In this document: one piece after another, positions 8,215 to 17,038 of the stretch
How the letters are laid out: each line of letters begins with the position of its first letter
How positions within the stretch are numbered: position 1 is the first letter of the stretch
DNA from: Candidatus Acetothermia bacterium
GTDB taxonomy: Bacteria; Bipolaricaulota; Bipolaricaulia; Bipolaricaulales; Bipolaricaulaceae
NCBI GenBank assembly: GCA_024653305.1
Contig: JANLFW010000003.1
Coordinates: 1 to 64,000, forward strand
Length of the DNA: 64,000 nucleotides
Direction: 5' to 3'
Notes under the pieces: model-generated
What the model was told of the DNA's origin: nothing
The model's input: only the letters and a program-made list of their open reading frames with translations
Database searches by the model: none
Position numbers and translations under genes: made by a program

Positions 8215-9909
8215 ATGCTCGGTTACATCGCGTTTGCCCTGCGGTATGGGGTGTGGAAGCTTGCTAACCTCCATCGTCGGCTGCGGTGGGCCCCGGACTA
8301 CGTGCTGTTCGTCCTCGACGGCACGTACCCCGACCTTCGCCCCCCGCGGGCCGGTTTCGTCCAGCGCAAGCTGTTCCCGCCCGAGACGAGCCTCCAGGAC
8401 CTGGCCGAGCGGTTCCGCGCCGTGGCCGGCGACCCGCGCGTGCGGGGCGTGGTGCTCAACTTGCGGTTCTTGGACATGCCTCTCCCGCAGCTGCAAACGC
8501 TGCGCGACCTGATCGCGGAGCTTCAAGCGGCTGGGAAACGGGTGGTGGCTTGGTCTACCCGGTACGACACCGCCAGCTACTACGTGGCCTGCGCCGCCGA
8601 CGAGATCCTGCTGCAGCCCGGCGGGGGGATCGCCCCGCTTGGGCTCCGGCAGGGGTTCCTGTTCCTGGCCGATGCCCTGGAGCATCTGGGGATCCAGGCC
8701 GATGTGGTCCAGATCAGTCCGTACAAGACGGCCTTCGACACGGTGGCCCGGAGCAGCATGTCCGCGGAGATGCGGGAGATGGTGGACTGGCTCATGGACG
8801 ACCGCTACGCTCAGCTCCTCCAGGGCATTGCCACTGGGCGGCGCATGGACGAGGGCCGCGCCACGGCGCTCGTGGACAACGCGCCGTACACCGACCTTGG
8901 GGCGGTGGAGGCAGGGGCGGTGGACCGCCTGGCCCGCGAGGAGGACCTGCCGGCATACCTGGGGACCGCCAACCGTCCGGCCCGCCTGCTCCCGTGGGAG
9001 GAGGCGCGCCCGCGCGTGCGGCGGCCGCCCCTTCCCCGTCCAGGCCGCTATGTGGCTGTGCTCCGGATCGAGGGGACCATCGTGGACGGCCGGAGCCGGC
9101 GGCCGCCGTGGAAGCCCCCGGTGCGGGTGCCGCTCGTGGGGGGACCCCGCGCCGGGGACCTCACCGTGGTCCAGGAGGCACGCCGGGCCCTGGCCGACAG
9201 GCGTGCGGCGGCGGTGGTGGTGTACGTTGACTCCGGCGGCGGCTCGGCCACGGCGTCGGAAGCGATGGCCGCGGCCCTGAGCAAGCTCGCGGCGAAGAAG
9301 CCGGTGGTGGTGGCGATGGGGGCGGTGGCCGGGTCCGGAGGCTACTACGTGGCTACCCCGGCGTGCTGGATCGTGGCCCAGCCGGGGACCATCACCGGGT
9401 CCATCGGCGTCCTCGCCGCGAAGATCGTCACCGCAGGCCTCCTCGATAAGCTCCGGTCCCACCGGGAACTGATCACCCGCGGGCAGCACGCCGCGTTCTA
9501 CGACCCCGGACGGCCGTTCAGCGATGAGGAACGAAAGAAGGTCTGGGAGAGCATTCACCGCACCTACGACGTGTTCGTGGACCGGGTGCAGGACGCGCGC
9601 CGCCTGTCGCGGGAAGCGCTGGACATCAGCGGTCGCGGCCGCGTGTGGACGGGCCGGCAGGCACGGGAACGGGGCCTGGTGGACGAGCTGGGCGGGGTCG
9701 AGGCGGCGCTGGCCAGGGCCCGGACCCTGGCCGGGCTGCACCCGCGGGCACCGGCGCGGGAGGTCAAGGTGGGCAAGCGGTGGCTGGCACCGGCTCAAGA
9801 ACGGGCAACGCTCCTGGAGTATGCCCTGGAGGGGTTGCGCGCCCTGGAGCGCGCTGGCCCGCTCCTCCTATGCCCGCTCCTGTGGTCCGACGAGGGCGAA
9901 GGACCGTGA
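8215..9909 (+). CDS. sppA: Signal peptide peptidase SppA, tandem-domain type (protease IV)
   Basis: A 564-residue membrane-bound serine protease that degrades cleaved signal peptides. It has the double-domain layout of E. coli SppA. The N-terminal half carries the catalytic lysine in SPYKTAFDT (Lys171). The C-terminal half carries the nucleophile in AGSGGYYVA (Ser374). IGVLAAKIVT, GRVWTGRQARERGLVDELGG and the DSGGGSATASEAM strand are typical of the C-terminal S49 domain. The N-terminus is hydrophobic but short and could be a membrane anchor. Start chosen at the ATG with AAAGGGGAACGAGG ahead of it. It is convergent with the leuC-type gene. Confidence 0.92.
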   Translation: MLGYIAFALRYGVWKLANLHRRLRWAPDYVLFVLDGTYPDLRPPRAGFVQRKLFPPETSLQDLAERFRAVAGDPRVRGVVLNLRFLDMPLPQLQTLRDLIAELQAAGKRVVAWSTRYDTASYYVACAADEILLQPGGGIAPLGLRQGFLFLADALEHLGIQADVVQISPYKTAFDTVARSSMSAEMREMVDWLMDDRYAQLLQGIATGRRMDEGRATALVDNAPYTDLGAVEAGAVDRLAREEDLPAYLGTANRPARLLPWEEARPRVRRPPLPRPGRYVAVLRIEGTIVDGRSRRPPWKPPVRVPLVGGPRAGDLTVVQEARRALADRRAAAVVVYVDSGGGSATASEAMAAALSKLAAKKPVVVAMGAVAGSGGYYVATPACWIVAQPGTITGSIGVLAAKIVTAGLLDKLRSHRELITRGQHAAFYDPGRPFSDEERKKVWESIHRTYDVFVDRVQDARRLSREALDISGRGRVWTGRQARERGLVDELGGVEAALARARTLAGLHPRAPAREVKVGKRWLAPAQERATLLEYALEGLRALERAGPLLLCPLLWSDEGEGP

Positions 9910-9927
9910 GCCGCGCGTGGGCCCTTG

Positions 9928-11181
9928 CTACCCCAGCGCGCGGGGATCGGTGATCTTCCCCGTCACCGCCGCCGCGGCCGCCACCGCCGGCGACCCCAGG
10001 TACAGCTCCGCCTCCGGTGACCCCATCCGCCCCTTGAAGTTGCGGTTGGAGGTGGCGAGACCCACCTCCCCCGGGGCGAGGATCCCCTGATGGGCCCCCA
10101 AGCACGGTCCGCAGCCCGGGTTGAGCACGAGTGCCCCGGCGGCCACGAACTCGGCGAGCAGCCCCTCCTCCGCCGCCTGCAACCACACCTCCTGCGATGC
10201 GGGGAGCACGATCATCCGGACCCCATCCGCCACCGGCCGCCCGGACATCACCTCGGCTGCCAGGCGCAGGTCCTCGATCCGCCCGTTGGTGCACGTTCCC
10301 AACACGACCTGGTCCACCTTCTTCCCCGCCACTTGGGAGATCGGCACTACGTGGTCCACGTCCGGCGGACAGGCCACCTGGGGCTCGAGGTCGCCCACGT
10401 CGAACCGCATCACTTTCTCGTACACCGCATCGGGGTCGGGGTAGATGGGGGTGAACGCATCCTTGGTCCGGTCGGCGAGGTAGGCGAACGTGGTCTCGTC
10501 GGGAGCGATGAACGCGTTCTTGGCCCCCATCTCCGCGGCCATGTTCGCCATCACCATCCGGTCGGGGATGCCCATCCTCTCCACGATCGAACCGGCGAAC
10601 TCCACCGACCGATACAGGGCTCCGTCAGCGCCGAGCTTGCCGATCAAGTATAGGATCACATCCTTGGCCGTCACCAGCTCAGGGAGCTCCCCCTCGAGCT
10701 CGATCCTGAAGCTCGTCGGCACCTTGAGCCACAGCTCGCCCGTCGCCCACAGGGCGGCCATCTCGGAGCGGCCGATGCCGGCCGAGAACGCACCCAGCGC
10801 CCCATACGTCGGGGTATGGGAGTCCGCCCCGAGGATGAGGTCCCCCGGTCGAGCTAACCCTTCCTCCACCACCACCTGGTGGCAGACGCCGCGGCCGACG
10901 TCGTAGAACCGGATTCCCTGTTCGCGCACGAACTCGCGGATGTCCTTGTGGTTCTGGGCGTACTCCACGCTCGCTGCCGGGACCACGTGGTCGAGGATCA
11001 CCACGAACTTCCCCGGCTCCTTCACCCGTTTGAGGCCGATCTTGTGGAAGAGCTGGACGATGGCCGCGGTGTTGTCGTGGGACATCCCGAGGTCCGGCCG
11101 CGCGGTCACGATCTGGCCCGGCTCCACCTCGGCAAGCCCCGCCTTCTTCGCCAGTACCTTCTCCGCAAACGTCTTGCCCAC
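9928..11181 (-). CDS. Aconitase-family hydro-lyase large subunit (LeuC/HacA type)
   Basis: A 417-residue large subunit of a two-subunit hydro-lyase (3-isopropylmalate dehydratase, homoaconitase or mesaconase type). Three cluster cysteines are visible: one in GTCTNGR and two in [24 protein letters not shown] and [13 protein letters not shown] are diagnostic. I chose the GTG at 11181 because AAGGAGGAG precedes it. The product then starts GKTFAEKVL, as family members do; an upstream GTG at 11208 lacks such a site. The small (LeuD-type) subunit is not in the window. It is the last gene of an operon with CitF and a CitD-CitE fusion. An attractive role is mesaconate to citramalate or cis-aconitate chemistry, but that is inference. 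Confidence 0.85.
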   Translation of the reverse strand: MGKTFAEKVLAKKAGLAEVEPGQIVTARPDLGMSHDNTAAIVQLFHKIGLKRVKEPGKFVVILDHVVPAASVEYAQNHKDIREFVREQGIRFYDVGRGVCHQVVVEEGLARPGDLILGADSHTPTYGALGAFSAGIGRSEMAALWATGELWLKVPTSFRIELEGELPELVTAKDVILYLIGKLGADGALYRSVEFAGSIVERMGIPDRMVMANMAAEMGAKNAFIAPDETTFAYLADRTKDAFTPIYPDPDAVYEKVMRFDVGDLEPQVACPPDVDHVVPISQVAGKKVDQVVLGTCTNGRIEDLRLAAEVMSGRPVADGVRMIVLPASQEVWLQAAEEGLLAEFVAAGALVLNPGCGPCLGAHQGILAPGEVGLATSNRNFKGRMGSPEAELYLGSPAVAAAAAVTGKITDPRALG

Positions 11182-11211
11182 TAGCTCCTCCTTCGGCTTA
11201 CCCGTCACCGA

Positions 11212-11745
11212 TCACGGCCCTTGGATGGTGTCGAACGTGATGAAGTCGGCGTGGTGAACCACCGCCCCCTCTGGGGAGCGGGGGTACGGGTCTCCTTCCT
11301 TGGAGTGCACGGCGATGATGTGCACCACCTCTGGGGGGAGCCCGGCCGCGTAGGCGAGGGCCGCACCAGAGAACGGGTGCCGCAGCGCCTTCCCGGACCG
11401 GGACTTCTGGAACTTGCCTCCTGCCTCCGCAACTTCCACGAGCTTGCCCACGTCGTGGAGGAGGGCCCCGGCGATGAGCACGTCGCGGTTCAGGGGCACC
11501 CGGTCGCCAAACTCCTCGCGAAACGTGTCGTACGCGGCACGGGCGATCTTGGTCACCGCCCGCACGTGCTCGAGGTAGCTGATGCCCGAGGCCTTGAGCA
11601 GGGTGAACGGCATCCGCGCCATGTCCGCTGGCTTCCAGCCGCCCTCGGCCAGGGCCCGGGCGTACGTGTCCAACACCGCGTCCCGGAGCGTCCGGTCCTC
11701 GATCCAATCCACCTCTGGCAGGAGCTTCCTGATTTCCTCGTTCAT
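11212..11745 (-). CDS. HD-domain phosphohydrolase-like protein
   Basis: A 177-residue protein with an HD metal-dependent hydrolase core. The metal ligands are seen in LLHDVGKL near residue 95, with further histidines in LRHPFSG and IAVHSKEGD, and a late aspartate in HHADFITFD. The ATG at 11745 overlaps the citF stop (ATGA), and leuC follows 30 bases later, so it belongs to the citrate-lyase-type operon. HD proteins hydrolyse phosphate esters or nucleotides, but the substrate here is unknown. Its place between two metabolic enzymes suggests a housekeeping or repair role for that pathway, or a nucleotide-signal role. Confidence 0.8.
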   Translation of the reverse strand: MNEEIRKLLPEVDWIEDRTLRDAVLDTYARALAEGGWKPADMARMPFTLLKASGISYLEHVRAVTKIARAAYDTFREEFGDRVPLNRDVLIAGALLHDVGKLVEVAEAGGKFQKSRSGKALRHPFSGAALAYAAGLPPEVVHIIAVHSKEGDPYPRSPEGAVVHHADFITFDTIQGP

Positions 11746-13289
11746 GCCCAACCCTCCACCTTCCGCACCACGTCGATGATCGTGCCGTCCCGCCACTGGA
11801 TCACGCCCACGATCTCGTCGCCGAATATCGGGCTCTTCCCTTTCCCCACCAGCCGCTCCGCCGCCGCCTTCATCTCCTCAAGGGTTCGCACCGGGAGCCC
11901 CGCCCGCCTGAGGTCCTCGGCGAGGTCCGGGCGGCGCGGGTTCACGGCGATCCCCCGCTCGGTGACCACGAGGTCGATCACCTCGCCGGGGGCGGTGACG
12001 GTGGCAACCTGGTCCCGGATCATCGGCACCCGGCCGCGCAGGGTGGGCATGGTGATCACCGTCACGCGGGCCCCGGCGGCCACGTCCTGGTGCCCACCGA
12101 TCCCATGGAGAAGCTGTCCGTCGGAGTGGGTGTTCACGTTGACGTTGAACGCGAGGTCGACCTCGGTCCCTCCGAGGAACGCGAAGTCCAGCATGTACGT
12201 GGCGCACCCGAGGGAGTTGTAGTCGGCGTAGAACCCAGGGGTGATCGGCTGGTGCCGCGGATTTGTGCGCAGGGACTCCACGGCCTCGCCATCGAACGCC
12301 TGGCCATCGAGGATCGTCCTCACCAGGCCCTCCTTGAGCATCGCCACCAGGTACTTCGTCGTCCCACCGATGGCGAACGCCGCGTGCACACCGGCTCTCG
12401 CCATCTTGCGGGCGAGGATCTCCTGGGCAGCGAGCGAAGTCCCCCCGGCGCCGGCCTGGAAGCTCATCCCCTCCCGGATCAGCCCTGCGGCGGCCACCGC
12501 GTCTACGGCGAGCTTGGCGATCCTGAGCTCGGTGGGCGAGCGGGTGACGCGCAGGGTGCCGGTGACGATCCCGGCCGGGTCGCCGACCTGGTCCACCACC
12601 GCCACCTGGTCCACGTACCCCTGCTCGATCGTGGGGGGCACTGCCGGATACGGTACGAGGTTATCGGTGACCACCACCACGTGGTCGGCACACCAGGAAT
12701 CGATCACCGAGAACGAGATCGGCCCGCACGCGTTGGGACCGTGGATCCCGTTGGCGTTGCCGTATGGGTCGGCCTCGGAGGCGGCGATGAACGCGACGTC
12801 GATCTTGACCTCGCCGCAGGCCACCGCCCGCCACCGACCGCCGTGGGAGCGGAGCACCGGAGGTTCCTTGAGCTTCCCGCCCTGGGACACGTAGGCCCCG
12901 ATCGGGCCGTTCATCGAACCCTCGATGCGGGTGAGCACCCCGTCCTGGATGTGCCGGACGAGGGGCTCGTGGCAAGGGAACAGGGCGGTGGCGAACAGCC
13001 GCAGGTCCTTGATCCCGAGGCGGGCGCAGGTGTCCACCACCTGGAGCACCAGCTTGTCCCCGTCGCGGAAGCAGTGGTGGAAGGAGATGGTCATCCCGTC
13101 CCTGAGCCCAGAGCGGCGGATCGCCTCCTCCAGGCTCGGGGCGAGCTTGCCCGCCCCCGGGCGGGTGGTCTTGAGCGGCCCCCCGACCCGGTGGCCCTGG
13201 GGCACGGTGGCGAACGCCCCCTGGAACGGACGCACCGGTTTCCCGGCGATGGTCTCAGGGATCTCCCGACCCACAGCGTTAACCGGCAT
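11742..13289 (-). CDS. citF: Citrate lyase alpha subunit-like (CitF), acetyl-ACP:citrate CoA-transferase family
   Basis: A 515-residue homolog of citrate or citramalate lyase alpha. In the known enzyme this subunit moves the substrate onto the acyl carrier prosthetic group before cleavage. Family features are GKLAPSLEEAIRRSGLRDGMTISFHHCFRDGD near the N-terminus, EGSMNGPIGAYVS, EADPYGNANGIHGPNACG, FQAGAGGTSLAAQE, and NVNTHSDGQLLHGIGGHQD near the C-terminus. The start ATG overlaps the end of the citDE fusion gene by 11 bases, and its stop overlaps the HD gene by four. Citrate and citramalate lyase subunits cannot be separated by eye. Confidence 0.88.
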   Translation of the reverse strand: MPVNAVGREIPETIAGKPVRPFQGAFATVPQGHRVGGPLKTTRPGAGKLAPSLEEAIRRSGLRDGMTISFHHCFRDGDKLVLQVVDTCARLGIKDLRLFATALFPCHEPLVRHIQDGVLTRIEGSMNGPIGAYVSQGGKLKEPPVLRSHGGRWRAVACGEVKIDVAFIAASEADPYGNANGIHGPNACGPISFSVIDSWCADHVVVVTDNLVPYPAVPPTIEQGYVDQVAVVDQVGDPAGIVTGTLRVTRSPTELRIAKLAVDAVAAAGLIREGMSFQAGAGGTSLAAQEILARKMARAGVHAAFAIGGTTKYLVAMLKEGLVRTILDGQAFDGEAVESLRTNPRHQPITPGFYADYNSLGCATYMLDFAFLGGTEVDLAFNVNVNTHSDGQLLHGIGGHQDVAAGARVTVITMPTLRGRVPMIRDQVATVTAPGEVIDLVVTERGIAVNPRRPDLAEDLRRAGLPVRTLEEMKAAAERLVGKGKSPIFGDEIVGVIQWRDGTIIDVVRKVEGWA

Positions 13290-14472
13290 TGCCCACCTCC
13301 ATCCCCAGGGCCTGGGCCATGGCGAGCGTCCTCTTCGCGCGCAGGAGCACCGGCCGGTCCACCAACCGCCCCTGGTACGTGACCGCCCCCAGGCCCTGTT
13401 CCTCCGCGGCCTCGGCCGCTTCCACCACCCCGCGGGCCCACGCCACCTCGTCGGGGCTGGGGGCGAACACCTCGTGCACGGAGTCGATCTGCAACGGATG
13501 GATCACGCCCTTCCCGTCGAACCCGAGGTTCCTCGCGCTCAGGGTCTCGACGCGCAGGCCGGCCTCGTCCTCGACGTCGGGGAACACCGTGTCCGAAGCC
13601 TGGACCCCAGCGGCCTTGGCCGCGGCCACGAGGTGGGACCGCGCCCACAGAAGGGCTTCCCCGGACCGGCTGCAGCCCACTTCGCGGGTGTAGTCCTCGG
13701 CCCCGAACGCGAGACAGACCACCCGCTCCGAGGCCTGGGCGATGTCGAACGCGGCGAGCACCCCGCGGGGGGACTCGACGATCGGCATGATCCACAGGCG
13801 CCACGGCAGACCGTACCGGCCTTCGAGCTCGTAGAGGAGCCCGGCCAGTTCCGTCACCTGGACCGGGGACTCCGCTTTGGGGAGACAAACCCCGTGGGGC
13901 CGACCACCGACCACCACCCTGAGGTCCTCCCGTCCGCCCCGGTCGAGGGGGTTGATGCGCACCCACAGCTCGGTCCCACCGAAGTCCATCGTCGCCAGGG
14001 TCCGCCGCACCAGGAACCGGGCCGCGTCCTTCTCCCCTGGGGCTACCGCGTCCTCGAGGTCGAGGAGCAGGCAGTCCGGCCCGAACGACTCGGCGAACGC
14101 GAGCAACCGGGCGTTCCCGCCGGGGACATAGAGGCGGCTGCGGCGCAGGCGGTCGCGGGCCGTGGCTTGGCGGGTGGCGACGAGCGGGAGCGGTTGATGG
14201 AACGCCTCCCCACCACCGGTGGCCCGCGCGAGCGCTGCCTCGACCCGGGCCGCGATCACGTGGTCGTAGGCCCCGGCCTCGATCACCTCCACCGCCGCCC
14301 CGCCCACCCCGTAACGGGTCAGGGTTTCCCGAACCACGGCCTCGATGCGCTCCTGGTACATGGGGCCGGACTTGGAGCGCACGGCGATGGTCAGCCCTTC
14401 TCCCGGGCGCACCCGCACCAGGGCGTCCGATCGTTCCTCGGTGCCAGCGATCGCTTCCCGTTCCAGTCGCAT
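13279..14472 (-). CDS. Fused citrate lyase gamma (CitD acyl carrier) and beta (CitE lyase) subunits
   Basis: A 397-residue fusion. Residues 1-85 match the CitD acyl carrier protein (GTEERSDALVRVRP, then VVRETLTRYG and YDHVIAARVEAALARA). Residues from about 106 are CitE, the acyl-ACP lyase (LRRSRLYVPGGN, LLLDLEDAV with the acidic metal ligands, FGAEDYTREVG, GFDGKGVIHPLQ). The linker is about 20 residues. Known lyases carry these as separate chains. In CitD the prosthetic group sits on a serine in a GTLES(S/G)D context. Here the equivalent position reads Arg14, and Ser15 follows it. It lies between argF and citF, ten bases from argF and overlapping citF. The holo-enzyme genes citX and citG are not in the window. 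Confidence 0.87.
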   Translation of the reverse strand: MRLEREAIAGTEERSDALVRVRPGEGLTIAVRSKSGPMYQERIEAVVRETLTRYGVGGAAVEVIEAGAYDHVIAARVEAALARATGGGEAFHQPLPLVATRQATARDRLRRSRLYVPGGNARLLAFAESFGPDCLLLDLEDAVAPGEKDAARFLVRRTLATMDFGGTELWVRINPLDRGGREDLRVVVGGRPHGVCLPKAESPVQVTELAGLLYELEGRYGLPWRLWIMPIVESPRGVLAAFDIAQASERVVCLAFGAEDYTREVGCSRSGEALLWARSHLVAAAKAAGVQASDTVFPDVEDEAGLRVETLSARNLGFDGKGVIHPLQIDSVHEVFAPSPDEVAWARGVVEAAEAAEEQGLGAVTYQGRLVDRPVLLRAKRTLAMAQALGMEVGNAG

Positions 14473-14481
14473 CGGCCCCTC

Positions 14482-15393
14482 CTACGCCAGCAAGAGCGCC
14501 AGGACCGCCTTCTGGGCGTGGAGGCGGTTGGCGGCCTGATCGAAGATCACCGACCCCGGGGCCCGGGACGCCTCGTAGGTGATCTCCTCCCCGTAGTGGG
14601 CAGGCAGGCAGTGCATCACGAGGGCCCCAGGCTTGGCCATCTCCAGGAGGTTGAGGTCGATCGTGAACCCCTGGAACGCGTGCCGCCGCTCCTCGGCGCT
14701 CTTCTCCTGGCCCATGCTCGTCCACACGTCGGCGTACAGCACATCCGCCCCCCGGGCGGCCTGCTTCGGGTCGTAGAGGATCTCCACCTCGGCCCCCAGC
14801 GCCCGGGCCGCGTCCACGATCTCGGGCTTGGGCTCGTAGCCGGCGGGACAGGCGATGCGGAACCGAAGGCCCAGCTTGGCCGAGGCGTTGATCAGGGAGT
14901 GGGCAACGTTGTTCCCGTCCCCGACGAACGCGATCGTCAGCCCCCGGAGCTCCCGCTTCTTCTCCCAGATCGTGAGCATGTCCGCGAGCGCCTGACAGGG
15001 ATGGAGGAGGTCCGACAGCCCGTTGATCACGGGCACGGTGGCGTAGCGCGCCAACTCCTCGACGATCTCGTGCTCGAACACGCGGGCCATGATCCCGTCC
15101 ACGTACTGGGAGAGGACGATCGCGATGTCCTCGATGGTCTCCCGCTCGCCGAGCCTGATGTCATCCGGCCCGAGGCAGAGGGCGTGGCCCCCGAGCTGGG
15201 TCATCCCCACCTCGAACGAGACGCGGGTGCGCAAGGACGGCTTCTGGAAGATCATCGCCAGGGTCTTGCCGCGGAGCACGTGCTCGTGAGAGATCCCGCT
15301 CCTGAGCTCCCGCTTCAGGTGGGCGGCGAGGTCGCGGACCTCCCAGATCTCCTCAGTCGACCAATCCGCAAGGGATACGAGATCGCGTTTCAC
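14482..15393 (-). CDS. argF: Ornithine carbamoyltransferase
   Basis: A 303-residue enzyme joining ornithine and carbamoyl phosphate to citrulline, or running in reverse in arginine catabolism. The carbamoyl-phosphate loop reads KPSLRTRVSFE, followed by HPCQALADMLT. FVGDGNNVAHSL, WTSMGQE and HCLPAHYGEEI are the ornithine-type signatures. The start is the GTG at 15393, with GGGAGGTGAAG upstream; longer in-frame extensions have no such site and read as junk. Its place inside a citrate-lyase-type operon, away from other arg genes, hints at a catabolic use, but the sequence alone cannot separate directions. Confidence 0.93.
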   Translation of the reverse strand: MKRDLVSLADWSTEEIWEVRDLAAHLKRELRSGISHEHVLRGKTLAMIFQKPSLRTRVSFEVGMTQLGGHALCLGPDDIRLGERETIEDIAIVLSQYVDGIMARVFEHEIVEELARYATVPVINGLSDLLHPCQALADMLTIWEKKRELRGLTIAFVGDGNNVAHSLINASAKLGLRFRIACPAGYEPKPEIVDAARALGAEVEILYDPKQAARGADVLYADVWTSMGQEKSAEERRHAFQGFTIDLNLLEMAKPGALVMHCLPAHYGEEITYEASRAPGSVIFDQAANRLHAQKAVLALLLA

Positions 15394-15406
15394 GGGCTTC
15401 ACCTCC

Positions 15407-16639
15407 CTATTGGACGGACAAGATCTCGCGGACCACGATCCGGCGCTTGGCGAGCTCGGCGATGAACTCCGCATAGAGGTCGCCGGCGATCGCGTCCTCC
15501 GGGGCGACGATGCCCGTGGCCTTGATCTTGCCTGCCCCCACGAACCGGGCCCCGATCGCCGCCGCGAACCCGGTGACCCGGGCCATGGAGGAGATCCCGG
15601 TCTCCCGGTCCGCTTCGTCCCACAGGTAGTAGTCGATGCGGGCCCTGCGGCCGCCCTTGGTGCCCTGGACCGTGTTCCACATCACGCACACGTCGGTGTC
15701 CTCCGGGCCCGGCTGGAGCTTGGGCGTGAGCAGGTGCGACAGGAACTCGCGGGGGACGACCTCCTTTCGGCCCACCCGCACCGGGGTCAGGTCGAGGAGG
15801 CCGCACTCCTTGAGGACGTCGATGGCCTGGTAGTGGCCGGGCCAACGGATCGTCTTCTCCGCGAACTCGCGGAGCTCTGGCCGGGTGTAGATGAACGAGG
15901 GCATCCCTGGGGTGATGGCGCACTCCAGCTCCTCGTCCACGCCGAACTGGCGGAACCGGAACCGCTCCCGGTCGGTGAGGGCGTCCACTTCCACCACCTT
16001 GCCCTCCGTGATCACCTGGACCTTGATCATGTACTCGCGTAGGACGTGATCGAACGCCCAGGTGACCATGTACCGCAGGGGATGGCGGGCGGCGGCAGCC
16101 TTGGCCGGGATTCCCCCGACCCGGGCGATCGCCGACTCCGCGCGATCCAGCTTACGGATGCCTTCCCCGACGGTGATGTTGGAGAGCCCAGGGGCGAACC
16201 CAATCCCGTCGAGGAAGGTGACCTCGTTCTTCACCGCTTGCCCGTGCAGCCATTCCCCGTACTCGGCAGCCGACATCCCCGGCGGTGTCTCCAGCCCCTC
16301 TGTCTCGTACGCGTCCGGCCGCCGGTGGTATTCCTCGAGCATGTCCACGATGTGGAGCCCGTTTTCGATGGCCAGGTGGGCGACCTTGTAGCTGGTGCGC
16401 CGGTCGGGGAGGGCGATCACGCCCACGTCGTACTCGGCCATGGCCCGCTGGGCCTCCGGCCCGCTTGCGTCCACCTGGTGCAGCCGGATCTTGGGACTGC
16501 CGATCCACCGCTTCGTCCGTTCCAGCGCCGCTTTTGATCGGGCGACGAGGCCTACCGTCTCCACCGTGGCTTCCCTGGCCAGGTCCCACGCCACCGCCGC
16601 CCCGATCTTCCCCGTGCCCCCGAACACAAGGACCTTCAT
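15407..16639 (-). CDS. Saccharopine dehydrogenase-family oxidoreductase
   Basis: A 410-residue protein with an N-terminal Rossmann fold (MKVLVFGGTGKIG, then VGLVARSKAALERTKRW) and a C-terminal saccharopine-dehydrogenase-like domain (LDGIGFAPGLSNITVGEGI, SMARVTGFAAAIGARFVG). Family members are NAD(P)-dependent oxidoreductases of amino-acid derivatives, but many are uncharacterised. The gene lies 13 bases upstream of argF and follows a stand-alone Lrp-type sensor domain. An amino-acid or imino-acid substrate is a reasonable inference, and the exact reaction is unknown. Confidence 0.8.
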   Translation of the reverse strand: MKVLVFGGTGKIGAAVAWDLAREATVETVGLVARSKAALERTKRWIGSPKIRLHQVDASGPEAQRAMAEYDVGVIALPDRRTSYKVAHLAIENGLHIVDMLEEYHRRPDAYETEGLETPPGMSAAEYGEWLHGQAVKNEVTFLDGIGFAPGLSNITVGEGIRKLDRAESAIARVGGIPAKAAAARHPLRYMVTWAFDHVLREYMIKVQVITEGKVVEVDALTDRERFRFRQFGVDEELECAITPGMPSFIYTRPELREFAEKTIRWPGHYQAIDVLKECGLLDLTPVRVGRKEVVPREFLSHLLTPKLQPGPEDTDVCVMWNTVQGTKGGRRARIDYYLWDEADRETGISSMARVTGFAAAIGARFVGAGKIKATGIVAPEDAIAGDLYAEFIAELAKRRIVVREILSVQ

Positions 16640-16677
16640 CCTTCCACTCCTCTCCGGTTGCTGCGCCTCCGGTCCTG

Positions 16678-16947
16678 CTATTCGCGCTCCGCGTACTTGG
16701 TGGTCACGATGTGGGTGCTGGTGGAGGAAACGCCCTCCACCTTGCGGATCTCTTCGGTGACGATGTGGTTGAGTTCAGCCACGGAAAAGCTGGACGGGAG
16801 CTCCTCGAACTCCAGGTACGCGATGATGTCGTAGTCACCGAATACCGTGTCCACCCGTTTGACGTGGGGCTTATGGCGGATGATCTCCGCCACCTTCCCC
16901 TCGGTAGCGCCGCGGCAGCGAATCAACACGTACGCTGAGACTGCCAT
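16678..16947 (-). CDS. Stand-alone Lrp/AsnC ligand-binding (RAM) domain protein
   Basis: An 89-residue protein consisting only of the alpha-beta RAM domain of Lrp/AsnC regulators (AYVLIRCRGATEGKVAEII, VFGDYDIIAYLEFE, VEGVSSTSTHIVTT). No DNA-binding helix-turn-helix precedes it: the ATG at 16947 has AAAGGGGGGAAG directly before it. Such domains bind amino acids and oligomerise, either modulating full-length Lrp proteins or acting as sensors. It is the first gene of the seven-gene minus-strand operon, an apt place for an amino-acid-responsive modulator. The 91-base divergent gap 16948-17038 also holds the gltX promoter. Confidence 0.85.
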   Translation of the reverse strand: MAVSAYVLIRCRGATEGKVAEIIRHKPHVKRVDTVFGDYDIIAYLEFEELPSSFSVAELNHIVTEEIRKVEGVSSTSTHIVTTKYAERE

Positions 16948-17001
16948 TCTTCCCCCCTTTACTCCCCATGTTAGCCGGGCTCCTTCCCGTGGGCAAAATC
17001 C

Positions 17002-17030
17002 TTGGGCCTGAGTGTAACGGGCGGTACAAT
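17002..17030 (+). promoter_or_regulatory. gltX promoter (leaderless type)
   Basis: TTGGGC (17002-17007) and TACAAT (17025-17030) are separated by 17 bases. The -10 box ends eight bases before the ATG at 17039, so the message would have almost no leader. Confidence 0.6.
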
Positions 17031-17038
17031 GCGCGGGT

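Noticed and set aside
7984-9798. A 604-codon minus-strand frame opposite sppA
   Set aside because: Antisense to sppA and lacks any recognisable motif or start signal.
12925-15465. An open frame of over 800 codons on the plus strand opposite citDE, argF and part of citF
   Set aside because: It runs antisense to three well-supported genes, reads as Gly/Arg/Pro/His-rich low-complexity protein and has no ribosome site. GC-rich codon bias keeps the opposite frame free of stops.
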